Assembly: GCA_905235675.1 (NCBI GenBank)
Contig: CAJONC010000019.1
Location: forward strand, 1-64,000
Length of the DNA stretch: 64,000 bases
From: an uncultured Bacteroidales bacterium
GTDB lineage: Bacteria; Bacteroidota; Bacteroidia; Bacteroidales; UBA932
Direction of reading: 5' to 3'
Shown: piece by piece, positions 56,501 to 64,000 of the stretch
Position numbering within the stretch: the first letter of the stretch is position 1
How the letters are laid out: every line of letters begins with the position of its first letter
Notes under the pieces: model-generated
Databases searched by the model: none
What the model saw: the letters and a program-made list of their open reading frames with translations, nothing else
Told to the model about the DNA's origin: nothing
Made by a program: the position numbers and the translations under genes

Positions 56501-57366
56501 TTACTTGGCATCTACGAGGGTAATGGTAATTACACTGCTGAAGTTACCGTCAGAATTGCTTAATTCGCCGTTAATGGCAAGAATCGCCTTGCCGTTTTCA
56601 ACTTTCAGAGAACCGTTTGCCTTGGCGTTAATCATGGAGTTGCCGAATTCGAGTTCATAGTTGAAACTCTGGCCGGAAAGATTGAATTCTCCATGTCGGC
56701 ACCGCTGAAGGTGATGACAAACGTACCGTTCTTGGTGAACTGGATTTCCTTTACATTGTATCCCTTGATTTCTTCAGGAATACTTACGACATTTTCGTTG
56801 ATGTATGCGGCAATTTCGTCAAGGTTCCCGTGAGCCCAGTCCATGCTAAAGTTCACAGTTTTACTCTTATCGTTAGACTGTCCGGTTACTTTTACACCAA
56901 TGTTGGCAACCTTCCATGCACGGAAAAGGTCGTTGTTGCCGGAAACAGTGCCGGAAGTGACAGTTGCGGGTGCGGTGACGCTATCGGAAGTACCGGTGGT
57001 CTTGACTGTAACGTTGCCTCCGCTGATGGTCACGGTGCCGAAGCCGACTACATTGTAAACGCCGCCGGAGAAAGTGTAAGTGGTTACCACTACCTCAGTT
57101 CCGTCTTCCGTATCAGCTTTTGCGATTAGTTTCTTTTTGACGATGATGGCACGGTTGGTCTCGGTGAATTCAATGGAAGAAACAGCTGTTTCTGTATCAT
57201 TGGGAAGTACGAGCTCCTCAGTAAAGACTACTTTCTTGGCATTCTCCACGTTCTCGGGAGTTTCAAGAGTTACTTCTTTCTCGTCCTTGTCGTCTTTATT
57301 GCAGGAAATGAGTGCAAGAGAAGCGCAAAGGGCGGCAATCATTGAAATTTTGAAAATAGATTTCAT
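56501..57366 (-). pseudogene. Lipoprotein of unknown function with apparent -1 frameshift near 56692 (may be a sequencing error)
   Basis: ORF frame MKSIFKISMIAALCASLALISCNKDDKDEKE...FVITFSGADM; after about 56692 another frame continues GEFNLSGQSFNYELEFGNSMINAKANGSLKVENGKAILAINGELSNSDGNFSSVITITLVDAK* ending at 56501, just before the terminator. Confidence 0.7.
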
Positions 57367-57395
57367 GGTATTGTATTTAAGTATGATTTTATCAA

Positions 57396-58316
57396 TTAGA
57401 ACAACCTGATGTTGATGCCGAACTTGATGACCGGCATCCATCCTCCGACCTTGAAGGGAAGGTCTCCATTGGCAGCCTTGTCAATGGCGTCGTCAACCTT
57501 TCCTATCTTTGAACCGACTAAGGGAAGATCGCTTCCGTCGAAACTGTCTTTGTGGTCGACAAGGGCACTGGTTACAAGGTGGTCAGTGCTGTTTTTCCAG
57601 TCGTTTACGAAAACGCTCGTGCCCCCTGTATACTGGAAGCCGAGATCCAGGCTGCAGCTTACGCGGTGCTTGATGTTGGCGCCGCGTCCCCAGCCGAGGC
57701 CAAAGTAAGGATGGATGGCATTTTTGGCCCTCACGCCGGCGTTGACAAAGCCTTTGTCATCGGAAGATACTGAAATGGTGGCACTTTCATCTTCATTAGT
57801 ATATGTAATGGTGAGGTTGCCGTATTCTTCAGGTTTAAGCATGTTCGGGCCGCTGAGGTTTATGGATGCATTGAAGATGTCGCCATTGTTGCTGCCCACG
57901 ATTCCGGCAGTAAGGTGGAAAGAGGCCTTCTTGGTAAAATAGAGGTCCACCAGCCCGTAGTATGAGGGAGTCAGCGAAAGCTTGACCGGAACATTGGTAA
58001 GGTCGAGGGTGCGCTTGTCAGTAACATCTATTTTACCGAGGTCGAAGTTGGTCTCGTAGGAGTAGAAGAAATTTGTCAGGCCGTAACCTCCGCGAAGCTG
58101 GAGATAGGGGGTGACGGGAAAGGCAATCTGGGCGCTGGCACCCTGCATGGTGCCGACGGATACGCCTATTCCCATATGGTTGAATACTTTATAAGTGAGA
58201 GCGGCTTTTTCTTTCTTTGCCTTCGCAGGTTTTTTGTCCCCCTGGACTTCTCCTGCTGAAAGAGAAACGGACAGTGCCATGAATGCGGCAACTGCTACGA
58301 AAAACGGTTTTTTCAT
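57396..58316 (-). CDS. Secreted/outer-membrane beta-barrel-like protein of unknown function
   Basis: Signal peptide MKKPFFVAVAAFMALSVSLSAGE; alternating beta pattern (YLQLRGGYGLTNFF, VPVKLSLTPSYYGLVDLYFTKKASFHLTAGI); ends in FGINIRLF. Confidence 0.65.
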   Translation of the reverse strand: MKKPFFVAVAAFMALSVSLSAGEVQGDKKPAKAKKEKAALTYKVFNHMGIGVSVGTMQGASAQIAFPVTPYLQLRGGYGLTNFFYSYETNFDLGKIDVTDKRTLDLTNVPVKLSLTPSYYGLVDLYFTKKASFHLTAGIVGSNNGDIFNASINLSGPNMLKPEEYGNLTITYTNEDESATISVSSDDKGFVNAGVRAKNAIHPYFGLGWGRGANIKHRVSCSLDLGFQYTGGTSVFVNDWKNSTDHLVTSALVDHKDSFDGSDLPLVGSKIGKVDDAIDKAANGDLPFKVGGWMPVIKFGINIRLF

Positions 58317-58388
58317 ATCAAGATAAATTTGCAATAATTCCCTATTATATCTACAAATATAGGAAAGTTTTTTTAAATGCGCTAAAAA

Positions 58389-59537
58389 TCATTCAGTTTC
58401 GCCATTTTTTGCAATGACGGGATTGCCGTAGATGTGCCAGAAAATGTCACGCAGCTCGTCACGGTCTATTTTCTTCTCGGCCTTAGAAAGCTTATGCTCC
58501 GTGTATTCCTTGAACTGTTCAAGCTCTTCCGCGCTGTATTTGTCGGCATATCTGCTGCCGCCGGTCATGAGGTCGTAGCCCATGTAATTGGTCTTCCACA
58601 GTCTGTACCTGCTGATAATCCTTTCGTCCAGAATGCGGCGTATGGCCTGGTAGCGTTCGTTTTTGCCGTATGACGCCGCTTCGGCAATCTCCTCGTGCGT
58701 GAGAGGCTCGCCGACCGACAGATGTATGTCGCCCTTCCACTGACGTATGCCGGTTAGAATGCTGTGGGTGTCTTCATTCTTTTTCTTGTGATACTCCCCT
58801 GTCACTTTCTTTATGTAGAGTTCGCGCGCCTTGCGGAAATCGCAGGGTTCATACTCGTACGATATCGACATGGGAACAATGTGCAGCTCCTCGAAGTTGC
58901 TGCAGAAGTCGCCTTCGCCGCTCATGTCGAACATCTTGAGCAGCCCCTGCTCGGTGCTGTCCAGTCCGTTCTTGGTGCGGCCCTCGCGCTGGGCAATCCA
59001 TACCGAACTCTTGCCGGAGACGATTTCCGAGCGCATGAATTTGGAAAGAATCTGGCTCGACAGGTACATCTCCCTTGCGGAGATGCCGCGGATTACCGTA
59101 ATCATTCGGTTGGAGCGAAGCAGGGTTTCCACCACCTCGTCGGACAGCAGGTTGCTTCCCACGCAGATTTCGGTGAGAGGAATATTGTTCAGGATCAGCA
59201 TCCATTGCGTCAGGGCGGGATCGAGCACTATGTCGCGGTGATTGGAGACCGCGAGGAACTTGCCGTTGCCGGGAATTTTGCGGAGATTCTCCACTCCGTC
59301 GTATGTGAAACCGGAAGACGAACGTCCGAGCACTACCGCAACGGCCTTGGCAACTATGGTGTACTGGAAGTCCTCCACCCCTTTGATTTTGCAGAGCATC
59401 TCCCTGAGGGTGTTTGCAGGGAATTCGGGAAAAATATATTTGCTGATTACGGGCAATGCAGGATGCCTGGCAAGCTTGCGCAGGGAAGCCACTACTTCTT
59501 CGTCGTTGTAGGGTCTGATGTCTTCGAGATCTTCCAT
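58389..59537 (-). CDS. 1-acyl-sn-glycerol-3-phosphate acyltransferase-like protein
   Basis: PlsC-type NHRDIVLDPAL motif, SSVWIAQREGRTKNG. Confidence 0.78.
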   Translation of the reverse strand: MEDLEDIRPYNDEEVVASLRKLARHPALPVISKYIFPEFPANTLREMLCKIKGVEDFQYTIVAKAVAVVLGRSSSGFTYDGVENLRKIPGNGKFLAVSNHRDIVLDPALTQWMLILNNIPLTEICVGSNLLSDEVVETLLRSNRMITVIRGISAREMYLSSQILSKFMRSEIVSGKSSVWIAQREGRTKNGLDSTEQGLLKMFDMSGEGDFCSNFEELHIVPMSISYEYEPCDFRKARELYIKKVTGEYHKKKNEDTHSILTGIRQWKGDIHLSVGEPLTHEEIAEAASYGKNERYQAIRRILDERIISRYRLWKTNYMGYDLMTGGSRYADKYSAEELEQFKEYTEHKLSKAEKKIDRDELRDIFWHIYGNPVIAKNGETE

Positions 59538-59542
59538 AAAAG

Positions 59543-60751
59543 TTAATCGCGTCTGTATAAAAGGGAACTGTCGCCGTAACTCAGGAAACGGAAACCGTTC
59601 TCAAGGGCAAAGTTATAAATAGTTCGCCAATCTCCGCCTACAAAAGCGGAAATCAGCAGTATTAGAGTACTTTCCGGCTGATGAAAGTTGGTTACCATCA
59701 TGTCCACGAGGCGGAAACGGAAGCCGGGGACTATGATAATGCGTGTTCCGAGCCTGAGTTCTTCAAGCCTGTTCTTCTCCAGATAGCCTATAATGGCGTC
59801 GAGTGCCTCTTCGGTCGTGTAAGGCAGTTCTTTTTCATACGGATCCCACTGGCCTATGTCGTGCGCTTCGCCATCCTCGATGATGGACACGCCTGCGTAG
59901 TATAGGGATTCGAGGGTGCGGACTGAAGTGGTGCCCACGGCTATCACCGGTCGGCCGCCTTCGCGCAGCTTGCGAAGCAGGGAAAGGGAGACGCTGAAGG
60001 GCTCCCTGTGCATGGGGTGTTCCGATACGAGGGAACTCTTCACAGGCAGGAATGTTCCTGCACCTACGTGCAAACAAACGTTTTGAATATCAATGGACTT
60101 GCCCCTTATTGCCTCAAGCGTTGCCTGAGTAAAATGCAGGCCGGCTGTGGGGGCTGCTACCGATCCCCTGATATGGGCGTAAGTAGTTTGGTAACGGTCG
60201 ATATCAATGGCCTCGGTTTCCCTGTTGAGGTACGGAGGGATGGGAACCTGCCCGCATTCTTCCAGCACTTTGGAGAAAGGCGCGCCTCCCTTCCACCTGA
60301 ACTCCACCGTGCCCGTCTGTCCGTCCCTTTCAATCAGGGACGCTTCCAGATGCATGGCGGCAAGGGTGGAATCTTCAGGACAGTCGTACTGGAGAATATC
60401 GCCTTTCCAGCGCTTTGAATTGCCGATTACACACTTCCATCGGCAACTCTCAACCGAAGCGAAATTCGTATTGTATTCAACGGGGAACACTGGTTCCAGG
60501 CAGAATATTTCTATATGTGCGCCGCTTGTGCGCTTGAAATGCATGCGCGCGGGTACGACCTTGGTATCGTTGAATACCATAAGGGCGTCCTCCGGCAAGA
60601 GTCCCGGCAGATCGCGGAATACCTTTTCGCAGACATCTCCGTCCCTGTAGACAAGGAGTTTGGATGCATCCCGCTCAGGGAGAGGATATTTTGCAATCCT
60701 GTCGTCGGGGAGAGGGTAGTTATAATCTTCGATTCTTATTTGCGGAATCAT
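59543..60751 (-). CDS. queA: tRNA preQ1(34) S-adenosylmethionine ribosyltransferase-isomerase
   Basis: YPLPDDRIAKYPLPERDASKLLV, NDTKVVPARM, YQTTYAHIRGSVAAPTAGLHFT, VTNFHQPESTLILLISAFVG. Confidence 0.95.
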   Translation of the reverse strand: MIPQIRIEDYNYPLPDDRIAKYPLPERDASKLLVYRDGDVCEKVFRDLPGLLPEDALMVFNDTKVVPARMHFKRTSGAHIEIFCLEPVFPVEYNTNFASVESCRWKCVIGNSKRWKGDILQYDCPEDSTLAAMHLEASLIERDGQTGTVEFRWKGGAPFSKVLEECGQVPIPPYLNRETEAIDIDRYQTTYAHIRGSVAAPTAGLHFTQATLEAIRGKSIDIQNVCLHVGAGTFLPVKSSLVSEHPMHREPFSVSLSLLRKLREGGRPVIAVGTTSVRTLESLYYAGVSIIEDGEAHDIGQWDPYEKELPYTTEEALDAIIGYLEKNRLEELRLGTRIIIVPGFRFRLVDMMVTNFHQPESTLILLISAFVGGDWRTIYNFALENGFRFLSYGDSSLLYRRD

Positions 60752-61177
60752 TCTTCTGAATCATTTATAACACAAAAATAGGAATTCTTATCTTTCATAA
60801 TGACGCCGGAACCATAGGCGGATACTGTTTTTTACGTTCACAATTTCAAATAAGCCGTATAATTATTGTAAATTTACAAATGTTTTGAGCGTAAATTCAA
60901 ACATTGTTTACATAGTCTATATAAGAAAAATTTATATACCTTTTGTCATTAGATTAAATAGTTTATAATCAGTATTATAAATATAAATAACTAATGCTAA
61001 AATATAGATTTATTTGCCAATAATCGGACTTGAGCCGGAACAATGGTGAAATAAGAGCCAAAAATTTAACTTTATTATTTGAAAATCAGTTATAAATACA
61101 TTCTTATCTAAACTAATGCTTGGTAGTATTTTCAAGCCTTCGACAGCATGATGTTCCATTTGTTTACATAAATTCAA

Positions 61178-61228
61178 TTTGCATATTTAAAATAATATCT
61201 TTACATTTGTAAAAATTAACATTACAAA
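61178..61228 (+). promoter_or_regulatory. Promoter and candidate autoregulatory operator of the XRE regulator
   Basis: -33 TTTG 61178-61181, 20-nt spacer, -7 TACATTTG 61202-61209; overlapping inverted repeat TTTGTAA-N9-TTACAAA (61206-61228) ends at the start codon (61230). Confidence 0.65.
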
Positions 61229-61229
61229 A

Positions 61230-61694
61230 ATGAACAGTCGTCTTGAACAGTTTTTGAACGCGGAGAACCTTACTCAGGCAGATTTTGCGGATACCCTCGG
61301 GGTCGCACGTGCCAGCGTGTCCCACATTGTCTCCGGACGCAACAAACCAGGCTTCGATTTTTTGGAGAAACTGGCAAGGTTCTACCCTTCCCTGAACCTT
61401 GAATGGTTTATTACAGGCAGGGGCCGCATGTATAAAAACGCTACATTGCAGGCAGAAAGCGCTGAAATTCAAAGCAATAGCGTTGCCGAACCCTCTGTCT
61501 TCGATACTGTGGAAGAAGTAGGTCTATTTGATGGCGATGAAGAACTCGACAGTGTTCCCTCCCCTGCTCCCCTACGTCGCGAGACTAAAAGCAATACTTT
61601 AGATAGAAGTAATAAAGCTATTGATAATAAGAAATCTATTTCAAAGGTGCTCGTTTTTTACAACGACGGAACCTTTGAAGAGTTAGTGAAGTAA
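61230..61694 (+). CDS. XRE/Cro-type helix-turn-helix regulator
   Basis: RLEQFLNAENLTQADFADTLGVARASVSHIVSGRNKPGFDFLEKLARFYPSLNLEWFITGRGRMY. Confidence 0.88.
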   Translation: MNSRLEQFLNAENLTQADFADTLGVARASVSHIVSGRNKPGFDFLEKLARFYPSLNLEWFITGRGRMYKNATLQAESAEIQSNSVAEPSVFDTVEEVGLFDGDEELDSVPSPAPLRRETKSNTLDRSNKAIDNKKSISKVLVFYNDGTFEELVK

Positions 61695-61719
61695 GCGATA
61701 TTTTTGGTATCTTAGCTGT

Positions 61720-62994
61720 ATGAAAATGACTACAGCTTCGATATGTACGATAGGCGATGAAATACTCATCGGCCAGATCATAGACACCAATTCTTCCTTT
61801 ATTTCCCGGGCGTTGGGTGAAATAGGTGTTAAAACCACCCGTATGCTTTCTATAGGCGACAGCCGCAGGGAGATAATATCAAATCTTCGTAAAGAACTGA
61901 AAACCAATCAGATTGTCGTTTGTACCGGTGGCCTCGGCCCTACCAAAGATGACATTACCAAGGATGCCCTCGCCGCCCTTAGCGGCAGCAGCGGTTATGT
62001 GAAGAATGAAGAGCAGCAGAAAGTTATCCACAGAATTCTGAGTTCCAGGGGCCTGGATGTGCTGGATAGCAACCTTCAGCAGGCCATGGTCCCTGATTCC
62101 TGCGAGGTTATAGTGAACCGCCTGGGCACGGCCCCGATCATGGTCTTCCGCTTCGGCAGGGAAAGATTCGGCCACGAAGCCGTGCTTTACGCAATGCCCG
62201 GAGTCCCCTATGAGACCGAAGCAGCTGTGGGGGACGTTGTCAAAGATATAAAGTCTCACTTTAAACTGGAAGATATATATCATAAAACTGTAATGACTTA
62301 TGGTCTTGCAGAATCTGCTCTTGCCAAATTGATATCCGATTGGGAAAATGCCCTGCCGGACTATATGCACCTTGCCTATCTGCCCAATCCCCTTACAGGC
62401 GTCAGGCTCAGGCTGTCCGTGTACGGAGGGAACGCCTCCGAAATGGCTGCACAGGCGGAATCGCAGATAGAGGCCCTGAAACCCATACTTGGCAATATAA
62501 TGTATGCGGAGTCGGATGATACTCTCGAGGGCACCATAGGACGCCTGCTGCGGGGCACAGGCAAAAGCTTGAGCTGTGCGGAATCCTGCACCGGAGGAGA
62601 GATCGCCCATCTGATTACCACTGTACCCGGATCTTCGGAGTATTTCCTGGGCTCGGTTACATCCTATTCCCCCGAGGTCAAAAAGTCCGTGCTCGGAGTA
62701 AAGGCGACCACCATCGAATACAACGGAATAGTCAGCAGCGCCGTCGCCGAGGCCATGGCGGATGGTGTCCGGAAGCTGACCGGAAGCACTTATTCGGTAG
62801 CCACTACCGGATGGGCTGATTCCTATGGCGACGAGCATGAACCGGCGGGTACCGTATGGGTTGGAATCTCCGGTCCGGCCGGTACGAAGAGCGTCCGATT
62901 CAACTATAAATCCGACCGGAAACGCAACATTGAGCGCTTTGCGGCCTCTGCTATCAATTCACTTCGTTTATATATAGTAGAAAACGATAAATAA
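61720..62994 (+). CDS. cinA: CinA family protein (nicotinamide-nucleotide amidohydrolase-type)
   Basis: SICTIGDEILIGQIIDTNSSFISRAL, CTGGLGPTKDDITKDALA, SCAESCTGGEIAHLITTVPGSSEYFLGSVTSYS. Confidence 0.95.
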   Translation: MKMTTASICTIGDEILIGQIIDTNSSFISRALGEIGVKTTRMLSIGDSRREIISNLRKELKTNQIVVCTGGLGPTKDDITKDALAALSGSSGYVKNEEQQKVIHRILSSRGLDVLDSNLQQAMVPDSCEVIVNRLGTAPIMVFRFGRERFGHEAVLYAMPGVPYETEAAVGDVVKDIKSHFKLEDIYHKTVMTYGLAESALAKLISDWENALPDYMHLAYLPNPLTGVRLRLSVYGGNASEMAAQAESQIEALKPILGNIMYAESDDTLEGTIGRLLRGTGKSLSCAESCTGGEIAHLITTVPGSSEYFLGSVTSYSPEVKKSVLGVKATTIEYNGIVSSAVAEAMADGVRKLTGSTYSVATTGWADSYGDEHEPAGTVWVGISGPAGTKSVRFNYKSDRKRNIERFAASAINSLRLYIVENDK

Positions 62995-63005
62995 TTGATA
63001 ATAAA

Positions 63006-63052
63006 TAAATGTAACATATTTGTTTAAGTCTATAACAATGTTGTTACATTTA
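63006..63052. repeat. 11-bp perfect inverted repeat with TGTAACA/TGTTACA halves
   Basis: taaatgtaaca (63006-63016) / tgttacattta (63042-63052). Confidence 0.8.
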
Positions 63053-63092
63053 CAAATATAAACTATAATCAGAATTTATATTTTATTGATTA

Positions 63093-63120
63093 TCGGCCTT
63101 GGAGGGCTCTCCAGGGCCGA
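63093..63120 (-). terminator. Hairpin directly after the ABC-F stop codon
   Basis: tcggccttggag-ggct-ctccagggccga (one wobble pair); weak T-run. Confidence 0.6.
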
Positions 63121-63121
63121 T

Positions 63122-64000
63122 TTAGTCTGAAATCTCGCACCATTCTTCAGTTTTGGCATCAAGTTCCTCTTTTACCTGCAGATACTTCGCGGTAAGCGCC
63201 ATTATGTCGTCGTTTTCGGACGGGTCGCAGAGTGTGCTTTCTATCTCCTTGAGCTCTTTTTCGAGCGTCGAGATCCCGGCCTCAAGCTGCTCGATACGGT
63301 TGCGTCTCTTCCTCTCCTCCCGGCTCTTCTCCTTAGATTCCGCATAGCGGACAGGAGCGGTCCTGGAGGAAGGCGTCTGACCGGAATCATCTTTCCTCTC
63401 CAGTTCCCTGAGGGACTCGATGCGCCGCCTTTCAAGGAATTCGTTCACACCCCCGAGATGCTCCCGCACCTTCCCGTCCCGGAACTCGTATATCTTGTCC
63501 ACGAGGCCGTCCAGGAAGTCGCGGTCGTGCGACACTATCACAAGTGTGCCGTCGTAGGACTTCAGGGCCTGCTTGAGTATATCCTTGCTCTTGATGTCCA
63601 TGTGGTTGGTCGGCTCGTCGAGCGCAAGAAGGTTGTGGCTCTGGAGCATCAGCTTTGCCATTCCGAGCCGGGCCCTCTCCCCTCCGCTGAGCACCGAAAC
63701 GCGCTTGTCTATATCTTCGCCGCGGAACAGGAACTGGGCAAGGATATCGCGCAGCCTGGAACGTATTTCACCCACTGCAATCCTGTCCAGGGTGCTGAAC
63801 ACGGTATCGTTCCTGTCGAGTACATCTTCCTGATTCTGGGCGAAATAGCCTATGTCGACGTTATGGCCCTGCCTGGATTCCCCTGAAATGGGCTCAAGCT
63901 CTCCTGCAATCACCCGCATCATCGTGGTCTTTCCTTCGCCGTTGCGACCCACGAACGCCACCTTCTCTCCCCTCTTTATCTCCAAGTTCGCTTCGGTGAA
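63122..64000 (-). CDS. ABC-F family ATPase, C-terminal part (5' end beyond window edge)
   Basis: KVAFVGRNGEGKTTMMRVIAGE, VLSGGERARLGMAKLMLQSHNLLALDEPTNHMDI, VSHDRDFLDGLVDKIYEFRDGKV; frame continues to 64000 (FTEANLEIKRGEK). Confidence 0.92.
   Translation of the reverse strand, partial: FTEANLEIKRGEKVAFVGRNGEGKTTMMRVIAGELEPISGESRQGHNVDIGYFAQNQEDVLDRNDTVFSTLDRIAVGEIRSRLRDILAQFLFRGEDIDKRVSVLSGGERARLGMAKLMLQSHNLLALDEPTNHMDIKSKDILKQALKSYDGTLVIVSHDRDFLDGLVDKIYEFRDGKVREHLGGVNEFLERRRIESLRELERKDDSGQTPSSRTAPVRYAESKEKSREERKRRNRIEQLEAGISTLEKELKEIESTLCDPSENDDIMALTAKYLQVKEELDAKTEEWCEISD

Noticed and set aside
1-64000. CRISPR arrays, rRNA genes, intact IS elements or prophage modules
   Set aside because: No regularly spaced direct repeats, no rRNA signature, no intact transposase or integrase ORF, no phage structural genes seen.

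Overview
This 64 kb window looks like a Bacteroidota (Bacteroidales-type) chromosome segment. Several genes carry TAnnTTTG -7 promoter elements, there are TonB/beta-barrel and lipoprotein genes, and it has a succinyl-ornithine-type carbamoyltransferase. It is dense and mostly housekeeping. I see no CRISPR array, rRNA, intact IS element or prophage. Main blocks: P1B-type metal ATPase, HAD lipoprotein, TonB-linked beta-barrel receptor and BASS transporter (1.5-8.1 kb); rfbB plus a membrane UDP-sugar dehydratase (8.1-11.3 kb); a fused GlpA/GlpB-like gene with glpC; acyl-ACP thioesterase/fabZ; nadE and two tRNA-Lys; an envelope/TPR/peptidase section (18-34 kb); tRNA-Glu/rpmE2/glmM/DUF1343; a TonB_C lipoprotein; a PriA homologue; a near-complete arginine/carbamoyl-phosphate operon, carA-carB-argR-[GNAT::argG]-argC-argD-argF'-argB-argE-argH (40.3-53.0 kb); then folE, queA, an XRE regulator, cinA and an ABC-F gene. 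The observations I rate highest are: (1) a full-length PriA-like ORF missing Walker A, the DEEH box, all zinc-finger cysteine pairs and helicase motifs; (2) an in-frame GNAT acyltransferase::argininosuccinate synthase fusion in the arginine operon, with ArgR-box-like operators placed over the argR promoter; (3) an M28-family secreted protein with most metal ligands replaced; (4) a GlpA::mini-GlpB fusion; (5) an S9 peptidase locus with an apparent N-terminal deletion and frameshift; (6) a lipid-anchored TonB C-terminal-domain protein with an Ala/Glu-rich spacer. All identifications come from reading the sequence and from remembered family motifs; no database search was run.
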